DNA of 64,000 bases, taken from NCBI RefSeq assembly GCF_001625305.1, contig NW_017803113.1, positions 380,867 to 444,866 of the forward strand. Reading direction: 5' to 3'. The DNA comes from Branchiostoma belcheri. Taxonomy: Eukaryota > Chordata > Leptocardii > Amphioxiformes > Branchiostomatidae. The notes under the pieces are model-generated. The model was not told the origin of the DNA, did not search any database, and saw only the letters and a list, made by a program, of their open reading frames with translations. A program made the translations under genes and the position numbers. Shown here one piece after another: positions 30,717-40,945 of the stretch (within the stretch, counting starts at the first letter, position 1; every line of letters begins with the position of its first letter).

Positions 30717-32525
30717 CTACATCATGTACTTATTTGTTTTTGCTTTACGCTTAAGGCGTCTGTGTTCTGATTTGAGTCTCTGTTTTTCTTCCCCCCGTTG
30801 TAATCCCTTCTTAACTGTCTGTCTCCAAAGTGTTCTGCTTGTTGTAAGAGTCTCCCATGTGTTAATGTCTATGTCCATGTCCTTCATGTCCCGCTTAACT
30901 ACATCCTTAAAACGCAGGTGCGGACGACCGCGTGCTCTTGTCCCACTTGCCAGTTCACTATACAACAAGTCCTTTGGTATTCTCCCATCAGGCATGCGGC
31001 ACACATGTCCAAGCCAACGGAGTCGGCGCTGTTTCAGCAGTGTGTACATACTAGGGATACTAGCACGTGTGAGGACATCTACGTTGGTTACATAGTCATT
31101 CCATTTAATATTTAGGATTCTACGTAAACTACGCATGTGAAATGTGTTAAGCTTCTTTTCCTGGCTTGAATACAGGGACCATGTTTCGCTGCCATAAAGC
31201 AGAACACTGAGGACACATGCTCTATATACAGCAATCTTTGTGTGAATTGTGAGCTTCTGATTACCCCAGACTCTCTTCTGTAGCCTGGCGAAGGTGGTTG
31301 CTGCTCGCCCTATCCTGCCATTTAGTTCAGCTTCTAGGGAGAGGTTGTTAGTCACGGTGGAGCCTAGGTAGGAAAACTTGGGCACAACCTCCAGCTCATA
31401 GTTGTTAATAGTTATTGATGGGGGGTGATCGACTCCCTGGCACATCACTTTTGTTTTCTTTAAGCTTATCGTCAGACTAAAATCCTGACAGGCACACGAG
31501 AGTTTGTCCAACAGTATCTGTAGCTTGTTCTCAGTGTGGGCTGCAAGTGCAGCGTCGTCTGCAAATAGCAGGTCTCTGATAAGTACTTCTCGTACTTTGG
31601 TTTTGGCTTTTAGTCTGGACAAGTTGAAAAGCTTTCCATCTGATCTGGTGTGGAGGTAGACTCCCTCAGTTGATGTACCAAATGCACATTTCAGCATGAC
31701 TGCAAAGAAGATGCCAAACAAGGTTGGAGCCAGTACGCAGCCCTGCTTTACCCCACTGCGGATGTCAAAGGCTTCAGAAGAGGATCCGTCAAACTGGACG
31801 ACTCCTTTCATGCCTGTGTGGAAGGACTGGATCATTCTGAGAAGTTTAGGGGGACATCCGATCTTGGCAAGAATCTTGAATAGGCCTTCTCTGCTCACGA
31901 GATCAAAGGCCTTAGTGAGGTCTATGAACGCAATAAAGAGAGGTTGTCTCTGCTCTCTGCATTTTTCTTGTAGTTGTCGGAGCGAGAAAATCATATCAAT
32001 GGTGGAGCGTTCCGACCTGAAACCGCATTGGGACTCAGGGTATACCCTGTCAGCGAGTCTCTGCAGTCGTCCCAGAACCACTCGTGCAAAGATTTTCCCC
32101 ACAATGCTGAGTAAGGAGATTCCACGGTAATTATTACAGTCACTTCTGTCTCCTTTGTTTTTGTACAATGTGATTATGTTAGAGTCCTTCATGTCCTGTG
32201 GAATCTCTCCCTCCTCCCAACACTGACACAGCAAGTCATGCAGTTCAGGCAGTAGTACGCCTTTAGCACTCTTAATGACCTCAGGTGGAATACCGTCCAT
32301 ACCAGGTGCTTTCCCAGAGCGCAGACTGTCAATGGCTTTGCTCACCTCCTCTAGTGTTGGTGCTGCATCCAAGTCCCACAGGACAGACAGTGTATCAATG
32401 CTGTCCAATGCTGACTCGTTGATGGTATTTTCCCTTGAATACAGTTCAGAGTAGTGTTCAAGCCACCTTTCCATCTGCTTCTCTCTGTCAGTAATTGTTT
32501 CACCAGACAGAGACTTAAGAGGTGC
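30717..32525 (-). CDS. LINE reverse transcriptase (RT and C-terminal domain)
   Basis: The coding strand starts upstream of the interruption; the longest piece has 585 codons. Visible motifs in order: SGKAPGMDGIPPEV (finger region), NYRGISLLSIVGKIFARV, FRSERSTIDMIF, IDLTKAFDLVSREGL, GVKQGCVLAPTLFGIFFAV, and FADDAA, the polymerase catalytic Asp pair. Then come LLYGSETWSL and RRLRWLGHVCRMPDGRIP in the C-terminal part, and a basic tail. The enzyme would copy LINE RNA by target-primed reverse transcription. The catalytic motifs are intact and no stop interrupts this part, so the copy is young. The clade is not assigned. No nearby cellular promoter is needed to explain it. Confidence 0.9.
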   Translation of the reverse strand, partial: APLKSLSGETITDREKQMERWLEHYSELYSRENTINESALDSIDTLSVLWDLDAAPTLEEVSKAIDSLRSGKAPGMDGIPPEVIKSAKGVLLPELHDLLCQCWEEGEIPQDMKDSNIITLYKNKGDRSDCNNYRGISLLSIVGKIFARVVLGRLQRLADRVYPESQCGFRSERSTIDMIFSLRQLQEKCREQRQPLFIAFIDLTKAFDLVSREGLFKILAKIGCPPKLLRMIQSFHTGMKGVVQFDGSSSEAFDIRSGVKQGCVLAPTLFGIFFAVMLKCAFGTSTEGVYLHTRSDGKLFNLSRLKAKTKVREVLIRDLLFADDAALAAHTENKLQILLDKLSCACQDFSLTISLKKTKVMCQGVDHPPSITINNYELEVVPKFSYLGSTVTNNLSLEAELNGRIGRAATTFARLQKRVWGNQKLTIHTKIAVYRACVLSVLLYGSETWSLYSSQEKKLNTFHMRSLRRILNIKWNDYVTNVDVLTRASIPSMYTLLKQRRLRWLGHVCRMPDGRIPKDLLYSELASGTRARGRPHLRFKDVVKRDMKDMDIDINTWETLTTSRTLWRQTVKKGLQRGEEKQRLKSEHRRLKRKAKTNKYMM

Positions 32526-32664
32526 AGACTTGGAAGACCATTACCTTTTAATATAATATATGCCCCTTTTTTTCTGTCGGTACCCCCACCAAATAGCGAC
32601 AGAAAAAAGGGGCGTATGTAGAAAGGTAACGATTTTCCCCACCAACCTCTGCTTGGAGAGTAGC
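32526..32664. mobile_element. Foldback element, CAAGCAGA family, inside the LINE
   Basis: A palindrome centred near 32588 (CTGTCGGTACCCCCACC / TAGCGACAGAAAAAAGG). The right end CCCACCAACCTCTGCTTGGA continues to GAGTAG; the left end stops at the LINE junction after GCAGACTTG. The LINE copy to the right (33165-33173) continues instead into TTTGTCGTTGG, so the junction at 32525/32526 is the insertion or recombination point. Confidence 0.7.
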
Positions 32665-32707
32665 TCATCCTTGCTCTGGTGTCTGGGAAATACTAAAGCA
32701 GCAGCCA

Positions 32708-32856
32708 CGCCGAAGCTGCTGTCTAATCTCCAAGCAGATACTAGGGTGGCAAAAGTCAGTATCAAATTGGCCAGGCAGTATACATTGGCCAAAGATGGTC
32801 CGTTACGCCACCCAATGACCCTCTCCGGCCAATGGATACTGCCTGACCAATTTGAT
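32708..32856. mobile_element. CAAGCAGA-family element, second type, cut by gap
   Basis: Starts AATCTCCAAGCAGATAC and contains AATTGGCCAGGCAGTATACA and its near-inverse CAATGGATACTGCCTGACCA. It runs into the 20-N gap. Confidence 0.6.
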
Positions 32857-32876
32857 NNNNNNNNNNNNNNNNNNNN
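32857..32876. other. Assembly gap (20 N)
   Basis: A contig join. The sequence to its right restarts LINE text already present to the left (see 32877-33172). Confidence 0.98.
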
Positions 32877-33474
32877 AGCAAGTCATGCAGTTCAGGCAGT
32901 AGTACGCCTTTAGCACTCTTAATGACCTCAGGTGGAATACCGTCCATACCAGGTGCTTTCCCAGAGCGCAGACTGTCAATGGCTTTGCTCATCTCCTCTA
33001 GCGTTGGTGCTGCATCCAAGTCCCACAGGACAGACAGTGTATCAATGCTGTCCAATGCTGACTCGTTGATGGTATTTTCCCTTGAATACAGTTCAGAGTA
33101 GTGTTCAAGCCACCTTTCCATCTGCTTCTCTCTGTCAGTAATTGTTTCACCAGACAGAGACTTAAGAGGTGCAGACTTGTTTGTCGTTGGACCAACTGCC
33201 TTCTTGATCCCTTCATACATCCCACGTATGTTGCCTGATTCGGCTGCTGACTGGATGCTTTGGCAGAGATCAAGCCAGAACTTATTTGCGCACTGTCGAG
33301 CCATACACTGGACTTTGCTCCTGGCCGTTCTAAGGGCTTGCAAGGTTTGCTGACTGGGTGAGCGTTTGTGCTCTAGAAGTGCTGTGCGCTTTTCCTCGAT
33401 GACCACATTTAGATCGTTTGCGTATGCTTCAAACCAATCTTGGGTCTTTCCCTGCTTTCTTCCAAAGACTAACT
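32877..33474 (-). pseudogene. LINE RT N-terminal part, partly a second copy
   Basis: 32877-33172 repeats 32230-32525 almost exactly (offset 647); I see two base differences, one changing Val to Met in EEVSKAID. 33173-33474 continues upstream into the linker before the RT (EEKRTALLEHKRSPSQQ, ANKFWLDLCQSIQ). The duplication next to a gap is most simply an unmerged allele or overlapping contig ends rather than a true duplication. Confidence 0.8.
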
Positions 33475-33528
33475 GTAAACTGTACTTTGTGAAACAAACA
33501 TGAATCCTTTAACCATATACTTGACTTA

Positions 33529-34230
33529 CCTTAACTTAAAACCATATAATATGTAGGCCAGTTACTGCCATAGATACTAAATCTATTTCTATAGCGGTTT
33601 AGCGTTATAGCCAAGTCTACGAACCTCGCAACTTGCCTCAAATCGGCTGAACGGTAACGGGCTGTGATTATGCGCTCATATAGTTGTAAAAATTCGCTGC
33701 TTCCGCTTGTAAAATGTGTGGACATTAGCCAAATGACCAGACGGATACCCTTCAAAAACATATCAGACGCACTGCAGTTCATACATGTACGTTAGGATCT
33801 GGAAAATTGCTTTTACTACATACTCCACTTCCGTTCTTAAGTTAACAGCAAACCCAAAAAGCCGATAAAAGCATTCCAGTTACTGTTTAATAGAGAAGAA
33901 AGATCTTCCTCTACGCAAAGTTCCGTCGTAAGCTATATCACTATCAAACCTGCGCTAGTAAAAATTGATATTTCTTATGAAATATGAAAAAAAGCACTGT
34001 GCATATGTATATAGACAAGTTTACATATAAATTCAAAGTGAGTATTGTAAGGTTTCTAATGTTTTTATTTGTTTATTCACATATTTCATTTATTTAGTAT
34101 TAGGCAAGAAGTACAGGTGCTTATATGAAGCCTTCTACTCAAAAAGATAAAACAAGAGTAAAACTAATTTCATAGTGTAAAACTAAAGTTTCTAACGTCT
34201 AGCTTATTTTGGCGTGTTTTAAGGCGTTTT
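33529..34230. other. No recognised feature
   Basis: AT-rich. A minus-strand frame (33531-33782) of 83 codons is protein-like in composition (FLQLYERIITARYRSADLR), but it reads through no splice-bounded exon and its right part lies next to the LINE target duplication. Not called. Confidence 0.3.
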
Positions 34231-34254
34231 TATAGAGATCCCTTTTTACTATTG

Positions 34255-34512
34255 GTATCTTTTTTGGACGGGTGGCAAATGGATACTGCCTGGCCAATTG
34301 GATACTGTCTTTGCAGCCACCAAAGGATCTGCTTGGAAATTAGACATTTTGCTGTGATATCCAAGCAGATCATACAGTGGCAAGGCAGTATCCATTGGCC
34401 AAAGGAGTGCCTATTAGCCACCGAAGGTTGGATGGCAAATGGATACTGTCTGGCTAATATGATACTGCCTTTGCAGCCACTAAAATATCTGCTTGGAGAT
34501 CAGACATTTTGC
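34255..34512. mobile_element. CAAGCAGA-family double/foldback element
   Basis: GGCAAATGGATACTGCCTGG, TTGGATACTGTCTTTGCAGC, CACCAAAGGATCTGCTTGGA and the reverse TCCAAGCAGATCATACAGTG, then a second forward copy at 34430-34500 (GGCAAATGGATACTGTCTGG, ATCTGCTTGGAGATCAGACA). TTAGACATTTTGCTG / CAGACATTTTGCTG follows each unit. Confidence 0.7.
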
Positions 34513-34559
34513 TGATCTTTTGAATATGGAAATATGGGATTTGGATGAATGAACAACAG

Positions 34560-34860
34560 TTATCTTCATGTTCCCAAGAGGGTCACATTACTGGGGAGAG
34601 TTCCCAGTGGTCTGATGGTGCAATCGAGCAGACCGACTGTTGGGTTGTCAATCGATCCTTCATCCTCTCATTTTGTCTGCTCATCCCTGTTCTAACTGCG
34701 TCATTTCACCAGTACGTGCGCTAATGGTTAAGTAAGCATCACTGAACCCACAGACTGTTGAGTTAGAGTTACACACCACTGTGCCAGGTACCCTAAACGA
34801 GCAGTAACTTCTCCGCATTTAGAACATTATTACAATGTAAAAATACATGTACTTGTACCA
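34560..34860. other. No recognised feature
   Basis: No shared repeat and no exon seen. Confidence 0.3.
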
Positions 34861-35400
34861 TGTGCACGTACTTGCAATTCGTGCACGTACGTGCCTTCGG
34901 GCACAAGCTTGCAAATAAACTTAGCATTCAGTTATTATCACACGAGGAGGCGCATTGAGACACTCCCTTAGCTCAGTTGATTTCTGTACACCCTCAGTTC
35001 CAACGTTGGCCCCGGGTTTTATTAGCCTCCATAGCATGCCAAAAACTGGGGGTCTTCAGGGTCTTTGGGAGCTTTTAAAATTTATGTGCTGTTTTCTGAT
35101 TGCATAGAGACAACATAGCCGGCCTGGTTGAATTACCCCCATTTTAGAACTGGGCTAATCAGAAAACAGCCGAAGACCACCAAACTTCCAGTTCTATAAG
35201 CCTGCTACGGAGGCTAGTGTATGTATCCCACGTGCACGTACGTACTTGCAATTACAGCCTTCGGGCACGAGCTTGCAAATAAACTTAGCAGTCAGTTATT
35301 ATCACACAGGGAGGCTCAATGCCACGCTCTTTCTTTTATCTCCGTTGATTTCTATACACCCTCAGTTCAAACGTTGGCCCCGGGTTATATAACGTTAAGC
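34860..35400 (+). repeat. Duplicated LINE 3' end flanking a MITE
   Basis: GTGCACGTACTTGCAATT, CCTTCGGGCAC, AGCTTGCAAATAAACTTAGC and CAGTTATTATCACAC occur at 34862-34950 and again at 35228-35315, and both continue into CCCTCAGTTC(C/A)AACGTTGG. The MITE at 35023-35216 lies in the first copy's continuation. The phrase is the LINE 3' end seen elsewhere. Confidence 0.65.
35023..35216 (-). mobile_element. ~195-bp foldback MITE, copy 2
   Basis: Reverse orientation: TAGCCTCCATAGCATGCC at the left, CTGCTACGGAGGCTA at the right. It differs from copy 1 by a small insertion (AAAATT) and a few substitutions. Confidence 0.8.
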
Positions 35401-35684
35401 GTAATGCCACATAAACTTATAATTGTCATAAAAAGCCTCATCACACGCACACGGCTGCGCAGTTGGGGAGACTCGTACCGTTTCTAATAAACCCATAAAA
35501 TGGCGTGCCCACGGCATCGGTTACGGTCGACACGGCTGGGTCGTTACCTCAACCGTTAAGAAGATGTGTTAAAACACCATTTAATGGTAGATCTTCGTCA
35601 AGCCCATCATACCTGGCTTACAAGGGTCTGTGTGCCTTTTCCGTGAGGCAGTGAGCTACATAGCGGCTTTTTTTTATTCCAACA

Positions 35685-35905
35685 TATCATGACTGGATAT
35701 GGTGGCAGCACACTCAAGTTATATCAACTATTCTATACCGTCACCAACGCAGAGGACAAATACGGAACAGAACAATACTCATTTTCACTTGAGGTAAGTG
35801 AGGAAAGTAGTGTAAAGTGCCTTTCCCAAGGGCACAAGATCGGTGGCATGTCAGGACTCGAACCCGGGACCTTTGGGTTCCGAGTCGAGTACTCTGCCGT
35901 ACATA
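35685..35905 (-). mobile_element. tRNA-derived SINE (family 1, copy 4)
   Basis: The plus strand starts with the tail ATGACTGGATATGGTGGCAG and ACTCAAGTTATATCAAC, and ends with the reversed head CAGGACTCGAACCCGGGACC and GAGTACTCTGCCG. It matches copy 1 end to end except for a short loss at the head. Confidence 0.85.
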
Positions 35906-35972
35906 GCGGCTTGCGTGCCTTGATTTGAGCTTTCATGAATAAAGAATGGTTCAAGCAAACTTTAATTCGAGG

Positions 35973-36393
35973 TAAAATCCTAGGCGGCCCACTCTAATTT
36001 AACGTTAACCGTTGACGGTAAATTATTGGTGAAGCACAATTAGTGGCTTTAATTCTAACTAGCACGTTATTCGTCAGACGACCCACTGGTGTAAAATGAC
36101 CCACTGATACAGTAAAATCGTAGTTGGCCCACTCTAATTTAACGTTAAACGTTCACGGTAAATTATTGGGGAAGCGTAATTAGTCACTTAAATTCTGCGT
36201 AGCACGTTATTCGTTACATGACCGACTGGTGTAAAATAACCCATTGATACAGTAAAATCGTAGTTGGCCCACTCTAATTCAACGTTAACCGTTGACGGTA
36301 AAATTCCAGTGAAGGATAATTAGTTTCTTAAATTCTGCGTAGCACGTTACTTGTTACGTGACCGACCGGTGTAAAATGACCCACTGATACAGT
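35973..36393. repeat. Three tandem 140-bp repeats
   Basis: GGCCCACTCTAATT begins at 35986, 36126 and 36266, an exact 140-bp period. Each unit has AACGTTAA(A/C)CGTT(G/C)ACGG, TAGCACGTTA and GACCCACTGATACAG. Conservation is high, so the array is recent. Confidence 0.85.
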
Positions 36394-36399
36394 TCTACA

Positions 36400-37300
36400 G
36401 TTGTCTGATGATTGTGTCAGTAGAGCTCCTACTTTCATCCGTCAATTAGCCAAGAAAAAGGTAAAAGTGAATTGTGTAATTTTCACTAGTCCATTGCATG
36501 GCCCTCTAACTATGTGTGTAAGGTTCTAGAATACGAAAAAAAGAATATTCAGTAAAACGAGACACTGCAAAAGTCTTGCAAAAAACGTTCTCAATTCAAG
36601 ATCATGATCGTGGGGAAATTGTCTAATTGAATAGAAAGGGGACCACAACTACTTTGTTAAGCATACTGCAGTATGATAAATATATAATAGTACAATTGTA
36701 CAATAAGTACAATTCTTACTGGTTTTACATTCTTTAACTGCTTGAATGTCTGAGGCTCAGCTTTCAATAAGGTACCTTCATCAATACATTTGCAGGGCCC
36801 TCTCCCCCTTTACGGATAAACTACAATACATAATCAATTCTTAATTGCCGCCGACTCTACCAACAAAAGTGTTATTTTTAAACTCCGATCGTCTGTTGTG
36901 TCAACACCCCGTCCCACAATGCCCTGACCTTCCCGTGGGACATCTCGTGTTTCCGGTTGACCCCGGGGTCACCGTTTGGATACATCCTAACGTATCAGGT
37001 TTCAACCTGAGGCGGATCTAACATGTAGCAAAACTGCCCGGGGTTCTTTGTATGGAACTCGTGTTCGAAACGGTGTTCGATACGATGTTCGAATGTTCGA
37101 TAACGAAATCTGCTACTATACGACTGTTCTATAGGTCTGTAGCCACACTCAGCCGAAGTGTGTTTTGTCCATTCAAGCGAAACGCGGCCATACATACATA
37201 CATTACCAATTGATATCCTATTAGTGAGGTGTTTTCTCTTTACGTAACATGTTTTTTCTTGTTTGGTAAATCAGTTCGAATGTAGGAAGGCGGTACGCAT
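36400..37300. other. No recognised gene
   Basis: Single-copy-looking DNA. A short TTCGAA-rich patch at 37070-37105 recalls the minisatellite at 38830-39020. Confidence 0.35.
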
Positions 37301-37494
37301 TGTAATCCTTTGCTTGTTGGTAGATAAGCGGTTTAACACTTTGAGTATAAAGCCGCCTCAACATCCCCAAGTTATGAAACAGCTGATCACCTTACAATAA
37401 CGTCACGTTTTCAGTTATTCGTAATTCTCCACTCAGAACGTCGTAGAATCTTGATCCTGCCCTAACGGATACCACCCGTGGGTAGGTTTACAAT

Positions 37495-37990
37495 TTGGTA
37501 TTATTGCACAACCGCATTCCTCTCCAGAACAGACTCTGTCAATATTGTAACATGAATACAATAGAAGATGAACAACACTTTATTTTAGACTGTACTTTAT
37601 ATTCTAATGAAAGATCTGTCCTTTTTAATTATATCAAAGAGAAGTTCCCATACTTTGAACACCTAAGCGCAAATGATAAATTTATATTTTTGATGCGTCT
37701 AGACAAACCCTGTATCACAAACATGATCTGCTCCCACATTTTTCACTGTACAAAAAAGCGAGAAGAAGTTGACCTGTCTGTATTAGCTCAGTGACTAGAA
37801 CACTATGTATTAGCCTAGTATAGTACCCTTGTATGTTCCTTATGTATGTATGTATAAGTCAAGTAGTGCATCTTTTGTCTCCAATTTTCTATATACGTTT
37901 GTTATGTGTCTGTCATACTCAGTATCTTGACCTGTACCTAGCCCGTCGTGGCATGAATGTACAATAAAGGTATTTCAATTTCAATTTCAA
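37495..37990 (+). pseudogene. LINE C-terminal fragment with 3' tail
   Basis: The frame (non-ATG) reads NRLCQYCNMNTIEDEQHFIL followed by DC, the C-x2-C...H...C cluster that closes many LINE polymerases. It ends FHCTKKREEVDLSVLAQ with a stop at 37792-37794. The untranslated tail leads to GACCTGTACC, GTACAATAAAGGTATTTC and a (TTTCAA)n end, matching 8095-8178. The RT core is absent. Confidence 0.75.
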
Positions 37991-37999
37991 TTATTTGAT

Positions 38000-38390
38000 G
38001 CGGATGGAGTGAATGTCCGACTGCCAACGATTGTGCCAAGTATGGGCTTAAAGATCTTAAGGGCCGGTCAAACCGGTCTTGCGAATGTATTGACTCTTTT
38101 CTTTATAAAGATACATGGTTCAATAATGAGATATTGACTCGGGAAGCATGAAAAGATCTACAAGATGTCAGACGATGATGGACGGTTTTACAACCGATAG
38201 TCAAGAGCAGTAACTTCTGTGTGTCTGTTGAAATCAATCAGTCATGAAAGAACATGAGATGCAGAGGAGAAATAGGGTGGGATGCCGCAAGAGATATGGA
38301 ACCAATGGGTAGCGGCGCCAGACATTTCAGAGATAAATAGTTACTGTACTATTAGCAAGAAATTTCAAACCTTCGGGAAGTATTAAGAGG
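38000..38390. other. No recognised feature
   Basis: No exon or shared repeat seen. Confidence 0.3.
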
Positions 38391-38418
38391 TTTTGTTGTT
38401 GTTGTTGTTGTTGTTGTG
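38391..38418. repeat. (TTG)n microsatellite
   Basis: Eight or more TTG units. Confidence 0.95.
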
Positions 38419-38789
38419 AATTTATGAGCTTGCTAACCAGCAGGAACTCTTGTGTTGAGGCATCAAACAACATAATACGCAAAGTTACACTACCGAAACT
38501 CGTCATGCAATTTACAACAGTCACAAAGTACACATCTCCGCGTCTAAATGTCAACGCCTCCGCACGAGGGAAATTGCGCAGACAGCTACTCCTCCAAACC
38601 CACAGGGACTCGCCCAGCAAAACAAAGTTAGAGGGAGCTTTGACAGACAAAAATTATTCATGACTGATTCCGCATGAAGTTTTTCGACATGGCATTAATA
38701 TTCTATGTGGAAGTATTATCCATCACTCTCAGTGTCAAGAACGCATAGCAACCAGCACCGACACTCTCTGACAACAACGCCGAAATAAA

Positions 38790-39070
38790 TAGACCGTTCC
38801 TGATCGAACGCGTCGAACCCCCTGTTCTGTTCGAACGTTCGGAATGGAACCCCCTGTTCTGTTCGATCGTTCGAAAAATGGAACCCCCTGTTCTGTTCGA
38901 ACGTTCGAAATGGAACCCCTGTTCTGTTCGAATGTTCGAAATGGAACCCCCTGTTCTGTTCGAAATGGAATCCCCTGTTCTGTTAGAACGTTCGAAATTG
39001 AACCCCCTGTCCGAACATTCGAAATAGAACGTGTCGGGGGAGTCTGACGTGTTCGATCAGGAACGGTCTA
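38790..39070. mobile_element. TA-flanked inverted-repeat element with TTCGAA minisatellite
   Basis: The left end AGACCGTTCCTGATCGAAC (from 38791) and right end GTTCGATCAGGAACGGTCT (to 39069) are inverted, 23 of 24 bases over the full arm. Both ends abut TA. Between them, about seven 25-38 bp units alternate GGAACCCCCTGTTCTGTTCG and the palindromic GAACGTTCGAA. The structure is a short DNA transposon whose interior has become a minisatellite. Confidence 0.8.
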
Positions 39071-39244
39071 GTCCTCTGTTACATCGAGGAGGCCCATTCC
39101 GAATTCTTGTTTCCTGCTCAAAATGTTATCATCACCCCAATATATCCAGTGTTGTCTATATCGAGATCTTTATTTTTGACGCTTTGCCTTGTCCACTTGC
39201 CCACTGTGGTCCTGGCAGTCTTACGTTCGCAGTGAATCGATATT

Positions 39245-39470
39245 AGAGTGAAAAGATGCCTCACGAAAACTTTTATGACATTTGATATTCTTTATGTTGC
39301 GATATCTATTATTTGAAAACATATCTTCGTTTTCAACGTATATTATTACTTTTTACTACATATTTTTGGAACATTTTAAGTGTGCAGCACTACAAAGGTG
39401 AAAATGCTCTTACATGGATGCCTGACGAAGTCTTTTATGACATTGGATATATTTTTCATATGTTGGCTGC
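39245..39470. repeat. Direct duplication, ~169-bp period
   Basis: CTCACGAAAACTTTTATGAC (39260) and CTGACGAAGTCTTTTATGAC (39422), followed by ATTTGATATTC / ATTGGATATAT. Confidence 0.5.
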
Positions 39471-39479
39471 CATCTGACA

Positions 39480-40210
39480 TGAATGATAAGGCAGGGAAGC
39501 TCAGCCGAGTAGAAATTATCCATTCTTCAATAATACATCAGATCAGGACAGTCCGCCTGAAGGCATTTCCGGACTCTTCCGAGACTGACAAATGTAAAAT
39601 GAAATGGCTTCTATATGTATCTGCTCCATACATAGCGTATATCGAAACTGTCAAGGCTGTAAGCAAAGTGCTTTGTGTCTGATCCTGTACTTACATGCGA
39701 TTCTAACCCATTCAGGGTGACATGCGATTGCAGCTATATACGTGTAGGTAAGCTCCTTAGTCTGTGTTATGTAATTGATGTGAAATGCCCATGAAAGAGT
39801 ATTCCAGGAACTATCTAGAGATTTGTGGAAAAGGATTTAGTATGTAACAGTTCCAGAGTGTGCATTAGCTTCTGAAAAAATCCTCAAATTGGGACAGGCA
39901 TGCTAGCTTGTGAACGAGCTATTGAAATGAGATTTGAAAGCTTGGTTTACGGAGGGAAAAGAGAGGCAAAGGAAGGATAAAACACCCCTTTCAGACATTC
40001 TACAATGGACTAGTCCTTATCGCTCGGTGCCATCCATGGCAAAGCTCCCGTCAGATAGATCATACGTAGAAATACATCATGGAAATGTTCATGTCTGGTT
40101 TTAGGCTGATCTTACAAATCTATTTCTGTACTAGCGGATTCAAGTATTGGGCAAAGTATGTAGTTATGTCTCCGCGTGTCTCAAAAAGAGAAGAGACTAT
40201 TAGGCAAATA
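39480..40210. other. No recognised gene
   Basis: A plus-strand frame (39380-39682) has no family pattern. Remaining text is single-copy-looking. Confidence 0.3.
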
Positions 40211-40224
40211 GATTTTCACATATC

Positions 40225-40410
40225 GATGAAGGTTAGACATCCAGGTAATGAGATACACAATGAAACTGTTACTCAAGAAACTGGATGGATTTAGATTCAC
40301 TCTACTGTCTTAGGATTTAATGTTTTACATCTAGTATTACACCACATGTGGCCATCTTTGCATCTAGTCATTTGGGCATGAATATATGTAATAAACATCA
40401 TCATTATTAT
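40225..40410 (+). mobile_element. Penelope-like fragment and LINE-like tail
   Basis: GATGAAGGTTAGACATCCAG and GTTACTCAAGAAACTGGAT match the block at 13205-13275 with substitutions. About 90 bp on, TTTGGGCATGAATATATGTA and ATAAACATCATCATTATTAT resemble a LINE 3' end. Confidence 0.45.
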
Positions 40411-40621
40411 CGTAGGAATACTTAAGTACGCCTGGGCAGACATGCGGGCGTGGGGGATGGGTAATTAATTACGTGTAGTTTTTTCTTGGAACAACGCGGC
40501 GGTTGGAAATAATTAGTCCTATTTCCCCAGCAACCACAGGATGCATTAATATGCGCTTTCTTTCGTAATGAGACGAAATAATGTATGAGCTGACCACATC
40601 AATAAATGGCTATTGAACCAT

Positions 40622-40945
40622 CAGGGATGGAAATACCACCTGCATATGCAGGTAGAATTGACTTGTAGCTGTGCAGGTATTTCCTGCACCTATTCTACAC
40701 TGGTCCATGTACAAAGTTTATATATAATATATGATCGTATGCATTGACTGTCACCACCTATGAAGTATAAAAGAGACACTTGCAATGGTTTCTGAACAGT
40801 TTTAGCATGATCCATACATTTTACATACAATCTACATAAATTCTGAGTGGTGCAAGTAAAATTTGTCAGGTGCAGGTGATTTTCAGTTTTTATCTTCACC
40901 AGTGCAGGTACATGTATGCAGAAAAAGTAATTCAATCCCTGAGTC
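40622..40945. mobile_element. Possible hAT-like non-autonomous element
   Basis: Ends CAGGGATGGAAATACC and ATTCAATCCCTG are inverted at CAGGGAT/ATCCCTG. Subterminal ACCTGCA/TGCAGGT motifs recur on both sides. No 8-bp target duplication could be seen, so the class is a guess from the CAGGG ends. Confidence 0.35.

Larger units (their letters stand above)
30617..33528 (-). mobile_element. 5'-truncated LINE flanked by 54-bp direct repeats
   Basis: Positions 30617-30670 and 33475-33528 are identical over 54 bp (start GTAAACTGTACTTTGTG, end ATATACTTGACTTA). They flank a block whose minus strand encodes a reverse transcriptase. I read this as a target-site duplication. The LINE 3' end at 30671 has no poly(A) but a short hairpin-like end (minus strand TCATGGTCCTACGAGACC). 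The 5' end at 33474 lies inside the linker before the RT, so the endonuclease is missing. The body is interrupted at 32526-32876 by foldback sequence and a 20-N gap. Confidence 0.85.

Noticed and set aside
30724-31095. Plus-strand frames opposite the LINE reverse transcriptase
   Set aside because: Antisense shadows of the minus-strand coding sequence, which has all catalytic motifs.
36000-36400. CRISPR-like array
   Set aside because: The 140-bp units are contiguous tandem repeats without unique spacers, and the genome is eukaryotic.
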